Shown one piece after another: positions 8,084 to 14,799 of a stretch of DNA of 28,748 nt. The stretch comes from Firmicutes bacterium UBA1702 (lineage in GTDB: Bacteria > Bacillota > Clostridia > Peptostreptococcales > Anaerovoracaceae), in assembly GCA_002320005.1 (NCBI GenBank), contig DCJK01000029.1, forward strand, positions 1 through 28,748, in the 5' to 3' direction. A program made the translations under genes and the position numbers. The notes below the pieces were generated by a model that was not told the origin of the DNA, searched no databases, and saw only the letters and a list, made by a program, of their open reading frames with translations. Numbering within the stretch: position 1 is the first letter of the stretch; each line of letters opens with the position of its first letter.

Positions 8084-8608
8084 TCAATATACTGTGTTAA
8101 GAACTCCGTAGTCCTTATCCTGTCTCTTGTAGACAACACTTACGCTGTCTGTTTCAACATTGAGGAAAACGAAGAAGTTGTGCTGTAAAAGTTCCATCTG
8201 CAGGATGGCTTCATCAACAGTCATAGGTGTAAGTTCGAATCTCTTGGTCTTAACAACTTTTCCTTCTTCAGGTTCTGCTGTTTCAGGGATCATTTCGAAT
8301 CTTACGGACTCGTTGGATTTGTTTTTTCTGAGCATTTTTCCCTTGTATTTGGACATCTGGCTCGAAAGCTTATCTGCAACGATATCGATACAGTCGAATA
8401 TATCCTGGGAAACGTCCTCAGCTCTGAAAATAGCGCCCTTTGTAGCGATGGTTGCTTCCATCTTTACCTTGGCTTTTTCCGGGTGGATTACAACATTGGC
8501 CTTAATGTCATCTGCAAAATACTTGCCGAGTTTTTCAAACTTCTTTTCGATAGCTGTTTGAATTTTGTCACTCACATTGATATTTTTGCCTGTTACGATG
8601 ATCTTCAT
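8084..8608 (-). CDS. hpf: Ribosome hibernation promoting factor, long form
   Basis: Long HPF (RaiA/YfiA family) binds the 30S subunit and joins two 70S ribosomes into inactive 100S dimers in stationary phase. The 174-residue product has the N-terminal fold at about 1-100, opening MKIIVTGKNINVSDKIQTAI and including the KVKMEATI strand. A charged linker (about 100-118) leads to the C-terminal dimerisation domain, with KRFELTPMTVDEAILQMELL and FFVFLNVETDSVSVVYKRQD. AGGAGG lies 8 nt before the ATG. It has its own promoter and terminator, and the raiA-type RNA lies directly upstream on the same strand. Confidence 0.96.
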   Translation of the reverse strand: MKIIVTGKNINVSDKIQTAIEKKFEKLGKYFADDIKANVVIHPEKAKVKMEATIATKGAIFRAEDVSQDIFDCIDIVADKLSSQMSKYKGKMLRKNKSNESVRFEMIPETAEPEEGKVVKTKRFELTPMTVDEAILQMELLQHNFFVFLNVETDSVSVVYKRQDKDYGVLNTVY

Positions 8609-8635
8609 AATGATGACCTCCTATGCTTTTCTTTT

Positions 8636-8664
8636 ATTATAGCACACATCATATGAAAATGAAA
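8636..8664 (-). promoter_or_regulatory. Extended -10 promoter of hpf
   Basis: The minus strand has TGCTATAAT, an extended -10 whose TATAAT hexamer is at 8636-8641, about 28 nt before the hpf start. The -35 (TTTCAT, 8659-8664) is poor. The promoter overlaps an imperfect inverted repeat of AGCACATCA and TGATGTGTGCT that lies between the raiA-type RNA and hpf. Confidence 0.6.
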
Positions 8665-8688
8665 TGTATTTTATGTGATGTGCTTAAC

Positions 8689-8863
8689 AAAAAGCCGTCC
8701 GGCTGACCTGGTCTTTGACCCCACACCTGCCTTTACCCGCTTTGCGGAGGACTTACTTCTAAGGTACGCCATGATCACCGCCGGCCTCTGCCCTTTGGCG
8801 GCTTACGTGGATCCTTTCGCCCGTACCTGGCTTGGACTTTCAACCACAGACCCGGACAGCTTT
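8689..8863 (-). ncRNA. raiA: raiA-motif structured RNA
   Basis: The gap between comF and hpf holds no gene but a compact structured RNA of about 175 nt on the minus strand. Its ends close in a 10-bp helix: AGCTGTCCGG (8861-8852) with CCGGACGGCT (8702-8693), one G-U pair included, followed by a TTTTT run. Inside, AGGTAC pairs with GTACCT and GCCGCC with GGCGGT, and there are short hairpins CCGC-AAA-GCGG and GGTC-AAA-GACC. It has its own strong promoter. The raiA motif is a known RNA of about this size lying upstream of raiA/hpf in Clostridia and Actinobacteria, and its loss in Clostridium has been reported to affect sporulation and aggregation. I assign it by position, size and closed architecture, not by aligning to the published consensus. 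Confidence 0.75.
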
Positions 8864-8868
8864 TTATT

Positions 8869-8897
8869 ATTCTAACTGTAAGGCGACTATATTTCAA
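8869..8897 (-). promoter_or_regulatory. Sigma-A promoter of the raiA-type RNA
   Basis: TTGAAA (8892-8897), a 17-bp spacer and TAGAAT (8869-8874) place the start of transcription at about 8861-8863, exactly where the closing helix begins. The -35 hexamer lies inside the last codons of comF (Leu-Glu-Ile-stop). Confidence 0.82.
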
Positions 8898-9597
8898 GGA
8901 CTAATTCATGGTTTTTTCTTCCTGCATCCAGAAGTCCAAGAAAAAACACGTCGCCTGCTCCTGCTTTTTTCAGTGCAGCTGCGCATTCAGATGCCGTGGC
9001 GCCTGTTGTATATATATCATCCAGCAACAGAATTTTCCTGCCCTTTATCATTTTTTCTCTTCCGCAAGGGACTTCAAACGCTGCTCTTGTATTAGCCTTT
9101 CGCTCTTCTCCGGACAGTCCTTTCTGAGCTTTTGTATTCCTTTTTCTCACAAGGCTTTCCCCTGACACTTTTATCCCGCTTTTCTGCCCCAGATGCACGG
9201 CAATTTTTTCAGCCTGATTGAAGCCCCTTTCTTTCAGGCGCTTTTTATGTATGGGAACCGGAACTATTAAATCAGCTTCCAGCCACGGGCAGCTTTTTTT
9301 CTCTGACAGAGTCACCATCAGGGCATCGTACAGAATATCCGCGGCTATCCTTGCAACATATGTTTTTTCGTCATATTTGAGATTAAATATCAGGCGACGC
9401 TCATAAGTTCCGTAACCCATTGCACACATGCCTTTATCTGCGTTGTCAACTGAAACTTCAGCGGACTGAAAATTCATCCTGTCCGTGCAATGCCTGCACA
9501 GGGAATAGACGGTTTTCCCTCCCAGATACTTACCGCAGCATACGCAATAAAGATTATCAGGGAAAATAAGCCCCATCAGCCCCTCATATATTCTCAT
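8887..9597 (-). CDS. comFC: ComF-family phosphoribosyltransferase-like protein
   Basis: The 236-residue product has the ComFC layout: an N-terminal zinc ribbon with Cys18-x2-Cys21 and Cys34-x2-Cys37, then a type I phosphoribosyltransferase fold. The fold includes DLIVPVPIHKKRLKERGFNQ and the PRPP-binding signature ILLLDDIYTTGATASECAAAL near the C-terminus. ComFC is required for natural transformation in Bacillus and related species and is thought to act on incoming single-stranded DNA; its biochemical reaction is not settled. GGAGGGG lies 4 nt before the ATG. The first 14 nt overlap the end of recD2, suggesting coupling to a DNA helicase. The helicase partner ComFA is not in this window. Confidence 0.9.
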   Translation of the reverse strand: MRIYEGLMGLIFPDNLYCVCCGKYLGGKTVYSLCRHCTDRMNFQSAEVSVDNADKGMCAMGYGTYERRLIFNLKYDEKTYVARIAADILYDALMVTLSEKKSCPWLEADLIVPVPIHKKRLKERGFNQAEKIAVHLGQKSGIKVSGESLVRKRNTKAQKGLSGEERKANTRAAFEVPCGREKMIKGRKILLLDDIYTTGATASECAAALKKAGAGDVFFLGLLDAGRKNHELVLEI

Positions 9598-11395
9598 AAA
9601 TCCCCTCCAGGCGCTGTCTCAGCCCTGAATTTCTTTTTCCGGATGATTCGTTGTCCACCATGGCGTTAAGATAATCACGGCGACCTACGATACACACTTT
9701 TTTCTTTGCTCGTGTAACAGCGGTATATATCAGATTTCTGGTGGCCAGTGCAGGCGGAAACCAGCTCATGGGTATTATCACCGTATCAAATTCACTGCCC
9801 TGGCTTTTGTGCACCGTCACGGCATAAGCCGGTTCAATTTCATCCAGCTGTATATATGGGTATTCCACCCACCTGTCGTCATCATAACGAACAGAGATCT
9901 TTTTATCCTCCGGATGAATGGCTTCAACCACACCCATTTCTCCGTTAAATACGCCTTTGCCGCTCCTTCCGTCTTTTTTCTTGTACTCAAGTCTGTAATT
10001 GTTTTTTTTCTGCATCACCTTGTCGCCTACCCTGTATATTCTGTTTCCAAAAGACATTTCAGGCTTTTGGTCTGAAGGCGGATTGAAGACTTTCTGCAGA
10101 TAAACATTAAGGTTTACGCTGCCCAGAAGACCTTTTTTGGTGGGAGTAAGTATTTGTACTTTTTCCGGATCGCACCCTGATGTTATGGCAGTTATTCTGT
10201 CTAATATATCCTGCTGCTTATCCGCCTCTTCCAGCACAAAGTCACCTCCGAAAGACGGATAATCACCTCTGTTGATTCTGTGTGCATTTATAACTATATT
10301 GCTTTCTTCTGCCTGCCGGAAAATTTCAGTAAGCCTTGATGTGTACACATACCCGCTTTCTATCATATCCCTCAGAACGTTTCCTGCACCCACTGAGGGT
10401 AGCTGGTCTGCATCTCCTGTAAAGATAAGAATGCTGTCATCTTTAAGTGCTCTCAGTAGAGCTCCCGTAAGCATCAGGTCCATCATGGAAGCCTCGTCAA
10501 CTATTACAGCGTCGCATTCCAATTTGTTCATGGCATTCCTGCCAAAAGCCATATGGCCGGCTCCTTCATCATAATAATATTCCAGCAGACGATGCACTGT
10601 CATCGCACCCTTTCCCGTGGCTTCGGTTATCCTCTTTGCCGCTCTTCCCGTAGGTGCCGCCACCTCTGTTTTCAGCCCGGCTTCCTGCAGAATTGTTATC
10701 AACATACTGATTATTGTAGTTTTTCCCGTTCCCGGTCCGCCTGTGATGATGGACATACCATGCTCCAGAGAGCTTTTCACCGCTTTTCTTTGTTCTTCAG
10801 ATAAATTTATTCCTTTTCGGCTTTCTGCTCCCTTAATAACCGCATCTATGTTTGCCGCAATCTTCACGGGCTTTCTGCTGCTCAAAGCCGCAACCTTGCT
10901 TACGACTTCACATTCCGTCTTGTAATATCCGTAAAAATACAGTACCTCTTTGCCGTCCAGCAGGGTAAGCTGCAGTTCTCCCGAAAGAGCCATATCCTCC
11001 ATTACATCTTCAACACTCTCGCTGCTTATGGCCAGAAACTGGCCTATCTGTATGCAGAACTCTCGCGCGGGAACAAAGGTATGACCTTCCCTGACATAGG
11101 AGGAAAGTCCGTGTTTTATAGCTGCCTGTATTCTGTAATAGCTGTCATATCCGAAACCCAGTTTCAGTGCTGCCTCATCTGCCGCTGAAAATTTCATGTG
11201 AGGAAACTCTTCCAGGAGCCAGTAAGGATCATCTTCAGTAAGCCCTATAGCTGCATCCCCCACAAGAGAAAATATTTTTATGATATAGTAGTTTGTAAAT
11301 CCCAATCGTCGTAAAAACAAGGTCACCTCCGGGGTGACCTGGCTTATTTTTGTTATTTCAGATTGTCTTTCATCAAATGCATCAAAGTCTCTCAT
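9584..11395 (-). CDS. recD2: RecD2-like ATP-dependent DNA helicase, short N-terminus
   Basis: RecD2 is a 5'-3' superfamily 1B helicase outside RecBCD, involved in DNA repair and replication-fork maintenance. Visible parts are the helix-hairpin-helix region with NPYRL-like DDPYWLLEEF (about 55-64), the Q-motif GINLSEEQRKAV (195-206), Walker A GGPGTGKTT (219-227), APTGRAAKR, Walker B VIVDEASMMD, GDADQLPSVGAGNVLRDM, and the C-terminal AYAVTVHKSQGSEF and AVTRAKKKV. The protein is 603 residues, against about 715-800 for Deinococcus and Bacillus RecD2. The N-terminal OB-like region and first helix-hairpin-helix are absent. The 32 nt between this start and cca carry no such domain. No clear ribosome binding site precedes the ATG, so the exact start is uncertain. 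Confidence 0.88.
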   Translation of the reverse strand: MRDFDAFDERQSEITKISQVTPEVTLFLRRLGFTNYYIIKIFSLVGDAAIGLTEDDPYWLLEEFPHMKFSAADEAALKLGFGYDSYYRIQAAIKHGLSSYVREGHTFVPAREFCIQIGQFLAISSESVEDVMEDMALSGELQLTLLDGKEVLYFYGYYKTECEVVSKVAALSSRKPVKIAANIDAVIKGAESRKGINLSEEQRKAVKSSLEHGMSIITGGPGTGKTTIISMLITILQEAGLKTEVAAPTGRAAKRITEATGKGAMTVHRLLEYYYDEGAGHMAFGRNAMNKLECDAVIVDEASMMDLMLTGALLRALKDDSILIFTGDADQLPSVGAGNVLRDMIESGYVYTSRLTEIFRQAEESNIVINAHRINRGDYPSFGGDFVLEEADKQQDILDRITAITSGCDPEKVQILTPTKKGLLGSVNLNVYLQKVFNPPSDQKPEMSFGNRIYRVGDKVMQKKNNYRLEYKKKDGRSGKGVFNGEMGVVEAIHPEDKKISVRYDDDRWVEYPYIQLDEIEPAYAVTVHKSQGSEFDTVIIPMSWFPPALATRNLIYTAVTRAKKKVCIVGRRDYLNAMVDNESSGKRNSGLRQRLEGIYENI

Positions 11396-11427
11396 TTTAA
11401 AATTACGGTTTTCAGTCCGCCTTACGT

Positions 11428-12750
11428 TTATCTTGACCAGTGAATTCCTCTCATGGCTGCAGCAATTTTATTCTTGCTGTATCTCTTTGCCAGCCTGAGC
11501 AGTTCTTCCCGCGTATTTTTCCTGGGGTGGGTATGAACCTCTTCTGTCACCATCCCAAGAAGTTTATCTGCATTTTCTCTGGTGCATATTCCTGCCTCTA
11601 CAAGATCATTGGCATCTATTTTCAGGTCCTCCGGGAATATAGGCTCACCGTAATGCTGAATTTCTTCCAGCATATATATCTTACTTCTTATCTTCGTTTC
11701 GGAGAAGTAATCAAAAATAATTCTCTGAGCCTTTTCGAGATTTGCCAGATATTCATATCTTTCCCAGCCTCTGCGGTAGATAAATTTCTTAAGTTCAGGT
11801 TTTGTAGCTGTGAAATACAGTTTAGGCATATCATTTATGGCATCTATCAGATGCTGATGTGTCTTTTCGTCAAAATTAAGTCTTTCTATGGCCGGCTTTG
11901 CTTTTTTCTTGTCTATGCAGGTAAAAAACAGTCCCAGTCTTCTGGTTTCAACGGGCTGTGTTTTATCTATGTTCTGACTTAGAACCGTAAGATCCTGCAT
12001 TTCTCTACGTGTAAGGCCGTCCACTACTTTCTGTCCCAGAATTGCCGAAAGCATTCCGGTGTCCATCATCATACTAAGACCTTTGCCTGCTTCAGGCGCT
12101 GACAGCATTGCCGTGAATTCCTCTCTCAGTTTGTCTGGATTTACATTATCCAAAAGTCCATGGTTTGCAACTATCGCATCATATACGCTTTTATGCAGAT
12201 CGAATCCCAGCTGAGCCGCAAGTCTTACAGCTCTGAACATACGTATAGGGTCAGCTTTAAATCCGGCATCCGCATCTCCCGCAGCTCGGATGAGCTTCTT
12301 GCGTATGTCGTCTCTGCCTCCGAAAATATCAACAGTTCCGGTCTGACTATCAGCAATGGCATTTATGGTGAAATCCTTGCGTTTTATATCATCTTCAACA
12401 GTGTCTGAAAAGCTCACCTCTCCCGGCAAAGCTTTCACATCATTGTCGCCTCGGCGATAAGTCCCCAAGTCAATGATAATTCCTTCTTCGCCCACTACCT
12501 GACCGTCTTTATCTGTAACTTCATCAATGTATTCAAATCTCAATACACTGTATTTTCTGCTGAGGATCTGTGCTTCCGGAAACAACTCTGTCATTTTATC
12601 AAGGCCTGCATCAGTTGATATGTCCCAACCGAAAGGCTTTTTGCCCAAAATCGAGTCTCTTACGCAATCACCCACGACATATGCTTCAAATCCTTCGGAC
12701 TGCAGTTTTGTCATAATCTTGCCGACTTCTCTTGGTAATTTTACTAACAT
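11428..12750 (-). CDS. cca: CCA tRNA nucleotidyltransferase homologue with altered catalytic motif
   Basis: The 440-residue product has the class II CCA-adding enzyme/poly(A) polymerase layout. It has an N-terminal nucleotidyltransferase head, the EDDIKRKDFTINAIA motif (about 118-132), ADPIRMFRAVRLAAQLGF, and a helical tRNA-binding body. These enzymes add CCA to tRNA 3' ends. Two usually invariant positions differ: the GG motif reads VVGDCVRD (Asp28 for Gly), and the metal-binding DxD reads GWD (Gly41-Trp-Asp43). Codon 41 is GGT where GAT would be expected. The possible third carboxylate, in IIIDLGTYR, is kept. The ATG overlaps the yhaM stop by 1 nt (TGATG), with GGAGGAG upstream. Whether it still adds CCA is uncertain. 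Confidence 0.88.
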   Translation of the reverse strand: MLVKLPREVGKIMTKLQSEGFEAYVVGDCVRDSILGKKPFGWDISTDAGLDKMTELFPEAQILSRKYSVLRFEYIDEVTDKDGQVVGEEGIIIDLGTYRRGDNDVKALPGEVSFSDTVEDDIKRKDFTINAIADSQTGTVDIFGGRDDIRKKLIRAAGDADAGFKADPIRMFRAVRLAAQLGFDLHKSVYDAIVANHGLLDNVNPDKLREEFTAMLSAPEAGKGLSMMMDTGMLSAILGQKVVDGLTRREMQDLTVLSQNIDKTQPVETRRLGLFFTCIDKKKAKPAIERLNFDEKTHQHLIDAINDMPKLYFTATKPELKKFIYRRGWERYEYLANLEKAQRIIFDYFSETKIRSKIYMLEEIQHYGEPIFPEDLKIDANDLVEAGICTRENADKLLGMVTEEVHTHPRKNTREELLRLAKRYSKNKIAAAMRGIHWSR

Positions 12751-13718
12751 CAGTTTTCTTCTCCTCCCGGTTTATAAAGTTTTCTGTTGTCAAGAGTCCA
12801 TACTCTGTCGCTGAAGCTGCCCGGTTCTGTGGCTTCCAGTGCCGCTTCCATATCAAACATTCTTGCGTCCAGAATGTCCAGATAGTGGAGAACTTCTGCT
12901 TCAGGGAACAAAGGCTTTTTCGGACTTCCAAATTCCGGCTCATAATGATGAGACAGAATCATGTGCTCCAGCATGATAGCCTTCTCTCTGGGAATATCCA
13001 GTTCAATTGCCAGGCTGTCTAGTTTTTTCACGCCCTGTATAATATGTCCCAGCATCTGCCCTTCAAAAGAGTATCCTGTTGCAATACCATCGGTTCCTGA
13101 CTCGATTTCATTTAGCTTTTCCATGTCGTGCAGGATAACTCCGGCACATACCAGATCCCTGTTGAGATTTTTATATACGCTGCACACACCTTCACCTGTC
13201 ATCAGCATTCTCTTCATATGATACAGCAGCCCTGCCAGCTGAGCATGATGGTTTTTCTGGGCAGCAGGGTAGTACATTATTTTTTCTTTATTATCTGTAA
13301 GGACTTTGACACACAGACGCTTCAGATCACTGTCCTGCATGCTTTCGGCTGTGGCATATATGTAATCATACATTTCCTGCGGCTCTTCAGGTGCCGCTTT
13401 TACAAAATCACATATATTCTGATCGTCCTCAGGCTTTACTTCCCGTATACGCTGTACCCGCATCTGCAGCTGTCCCTGCCACTCGGTTACTACTCCTTTG
13501 ACCTTTACAATGGATTTTTCCGGAATGGCTTTCAGCATTGGATATTCCGCATCACTTACATCCCACTTTTTCCCGGATATTTCTCCGGTCTTGTCGCCAA
13601 GAGTAATATCAAGGTATTGTTTGCCATTTGATCCGACTTTGATGACAGTGGTTTTTGCCATAAAGAATTCCGTGATCTCCATGTCTTTTCTAAGGTCTTT
13701 TACAAATAATTCCTTCAT
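12750..13718 (-). CDS. yhaM: 3'-5' exoribonuclease YhaM
   Basis: YhaM is a metal-dependent 3'-5' exoribonuclease that trims RNA ends in Firmicutes. The 322-residue product fits the usual length. An OB-fold nucleic-acid-binding domain occupies about residues 10-90 (DITLGDKTGEISGKKWDV, then KSIVKVKGVVTEWQGQLQMRV). An HD phosphohydrolase domain follows, with His157-158 (KNHHAQLAGLLYH), the His197-Asp198 pair in GVILHDMEK, His225, His257-258 (ILSHHYEPEFGSPK) and Asp281/284. It is the first gene of the yhaM-cca-recD2-comF run. RNA 3'-end processing links it naturally to the overlapping CCA-enzyme gene. An AAGGAAAGG site lies before the ATG. Confidence 0.93.
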   Translation of the reverse strand: MKELFVKDLRKDMEITEFFMAKTTVIKVGSNGKQYLDITLGDKTGEISGKKWDVSDAEYPMLKAIPEKSIVKVKGVVTEWQGQLQMRVQRIREVKPEDDQNICDFVKAAPEEPQEMYDYIYATAESMQDSDLKRLCVKVLTDNKEKIMYYPAAQKNHHAQLAGLLYHMKRMLMTGEGVCSVYKNLNRDLVCAGVILHDMEKLNEIESGTDGIATGYSFEGQMLGHIIQGVKKLDSLAIELDIPREKAIMLEHMILSHHYEPEFGSPKKPLFPEAEVLHYLDILDARMFDMEAALEATEPGSFSDRVWTLDNRKLYKPGGEEN

Positions 13719-13750
13719 AGATACCTTTCCTTATGAATTTATTTCATTAT

Positions 13751-13779
13751 ATTATATAACAAAACATCTCATGCCGCAA
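13751..13779 (-). promoter_or_regulatory. Promoter of the yhaM-cca-recD2-comF run
   Basis: On the minus strand TTGCGG (13774-13779) is followed after 17 bp by TATAAT (13751-13756), about 32 nt before yhaM. Confidence 0.65.
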
Positions 13780-13838
13780 GTTATCTCGCTATGCGACCGA
13801 TGCTAAGAAATGCTGCCCGAGACTCAGGAAAAAACTTT

Positions 13839-13855
13839 ATGGTAAATTTTACCAT
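13839..13855. promoter_or_regulatory. 17-bp perfect palindrome between yhaM and nadE
   Basis: ATGGTAAATTTTACCAT has 8-bp arms around a single central base. It lies in the 261-bp divergent region, about 125 nt upstream of nadE and about 60 bp upstream of the yhaM -35. It looks like an operator for a dimeric regulator. I do not match it to a known one. Confidence 0.45.
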
Positions 13856-13928
13856 TTACTTGTCTTCGTGTCAATCCCCCCTTACTGTTTTAATTATTTT
13901 AAAATATCCGTAATGCACACTATCCGGT

Positions 13929-13957
13929 CTTTTCTTTTTCGGAAAATAGTTTATAAT
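13929..13957 (+). promoter_or_regulatory. Promoter of nadE
   Basis: A consensus TATAAT (13952-13957) lies 22 nt before the nadE start. The -35 region is T-rich and weak (about 13929-13934). The ribosome binding site AGGAGG is at 13966-13971. Confidence 0.55.
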
Positions 13958-13979
13958 AAACCCATAGGAGGTTTAGGAC

Positions 13980-14717
13980 ATGGAATTTGATGCAAAAAAA
14001 GTGACTCAAGATATAGTAAAATGGATTCGTGACTGGTTCGAAGAAAACGGCCCCGGATGTAACGCCATAGTAGCAATCTCAGGAGGAAAAGACAGCTCAG
14101 TTGTTGCAGCCCTCTGTGTAGAAGCTCTTGGCAGAGAGCGGGTAATCGGTGTTCTTTTACCTAAAGGACAGCAGTTTGATATTGATGTTTCAAAAGCTCT
14201 TGTGGAACATCTGGGAATCAGACATTATGAAATAAACATTCAGGACTGCTTTGACGGCCTTATGAAAAAGCTGCAGGAACAGCTTCCTGAAGTTGCGGTT
14301 CAGACAGTAACCAACCTGCCGCCACGGCTCAGAATGGCTGCAACATATGCGGTGTCTCAATCCCTCAATGGCCGCGTTGCCAATACATGCAACCTTAGTG
14401 AGGACTGGGTGGGATACGCAACACGTTACGGAGACGGCGCCGGTGATTTCAGCCCTCTCAGCAGACTCACAGTACAGGAGGTAAAGGCTATAGGCCGGGA
14501 GCTGGGCCTTCCTTCAATGTTTGTGGACAAGACACCTATAGATGGTCTGCAGCCAAAAACTGATGAAGAAAATCTGGGCTTCACTTACGCCGTTCTGGAC
14601 AGGTATATCCGCACAGGCGAAATAGATGATATTGCCACCAAAGAACGTATTGACAGGCTTCACAGGATAAACCAGTTTAAGCTCAGGTTTATGGACTGTT
14701 TTGAATACAGGCCTTAA
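13980..14717 (+). CDS. nadE: NH3-dependent NAD+ synthetase
   Basis: NadE amidates nicotinic acid adenine dinucleotide to NAD+ with ATP and ammonia. The 245-residue product is the short, ammonia-dependent form without a glutaminase domain. The ATP pyrophosphatase loop SGGKDS is at residues 34-39. Other family segments are TCNLSEDWVGYATRYGDGAG, DFSPLSRLTVQEVKAIGRELGLP and KTPIDGLQPKTDEENLGFTY. AGGAGG at 8-nt spacing fixes the start. The gene stands alone on the plus strand, divergent from yhaM and convergent with the histidine-kinase gene. The palindrome at 13839-13855 may regulate it. Confidence 0.96.
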   Translation: MEFDAKKVTQDIVKWIRDWFEENGPGCNAIVAISGGKDSSVVAALCVEALGRERVIGVLLPKGQQFDIDVSKALVEHLGIRHYEINIQDCFDGLMKKLQEQLPEVAVQTVTNLPPRLRMAATYAVSQSLNGRVANTCNLSEDWVGYATRYGDGAGDFSPLSRLTVQEVKAIGRELGLPSMFVDKTPIDGLQPKTDEENLGFTYAVLDRYIRTGEIDDIATKERIDRLHRINQFKLRFMDCFEYRP

Positions 14718-14745
14718 ATGGAATATCTGGACATTTTTAACGATA

Positions 14746-14789
14746 AAATCAGGTCTGCTGCATATGATGCTATGCGGCAGACCCGATTT
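14746..14789. terminator. Hairpin between convergent nadE and the kinase gene
   Basis: A long nearly continuous stem pairs AAATC/GATTT, GGTCTGC (14752-14758) / GCAGACC (14777-14783) and GCAT/ATGC, with two single mismatches and an 8-nt loop. T-runs are weak on both strands (ATTTATATT on plus, ATTTTATC on minus). It probably terminates transcripts from both sides. Confidence 0.65.
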
Positions 14790-14799
14790 ATATTGAAGA

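Noticed and set aside
8646..8688. Inverted repeat between the raiA-type RNA and hpf as a transposon end
   Set aside because: The AGCACATCA/TGATGTGTGCT arms are imperfect, overlap the hpf promoter, and no target duplication or transposase is present.
8675..8875. Plus-strand open frame of 66 codons between hpf and comF
   Set aside because: It has no ribosome binding site and runs antisense to the raiA-type RNA, whose pairing explains the sequence.
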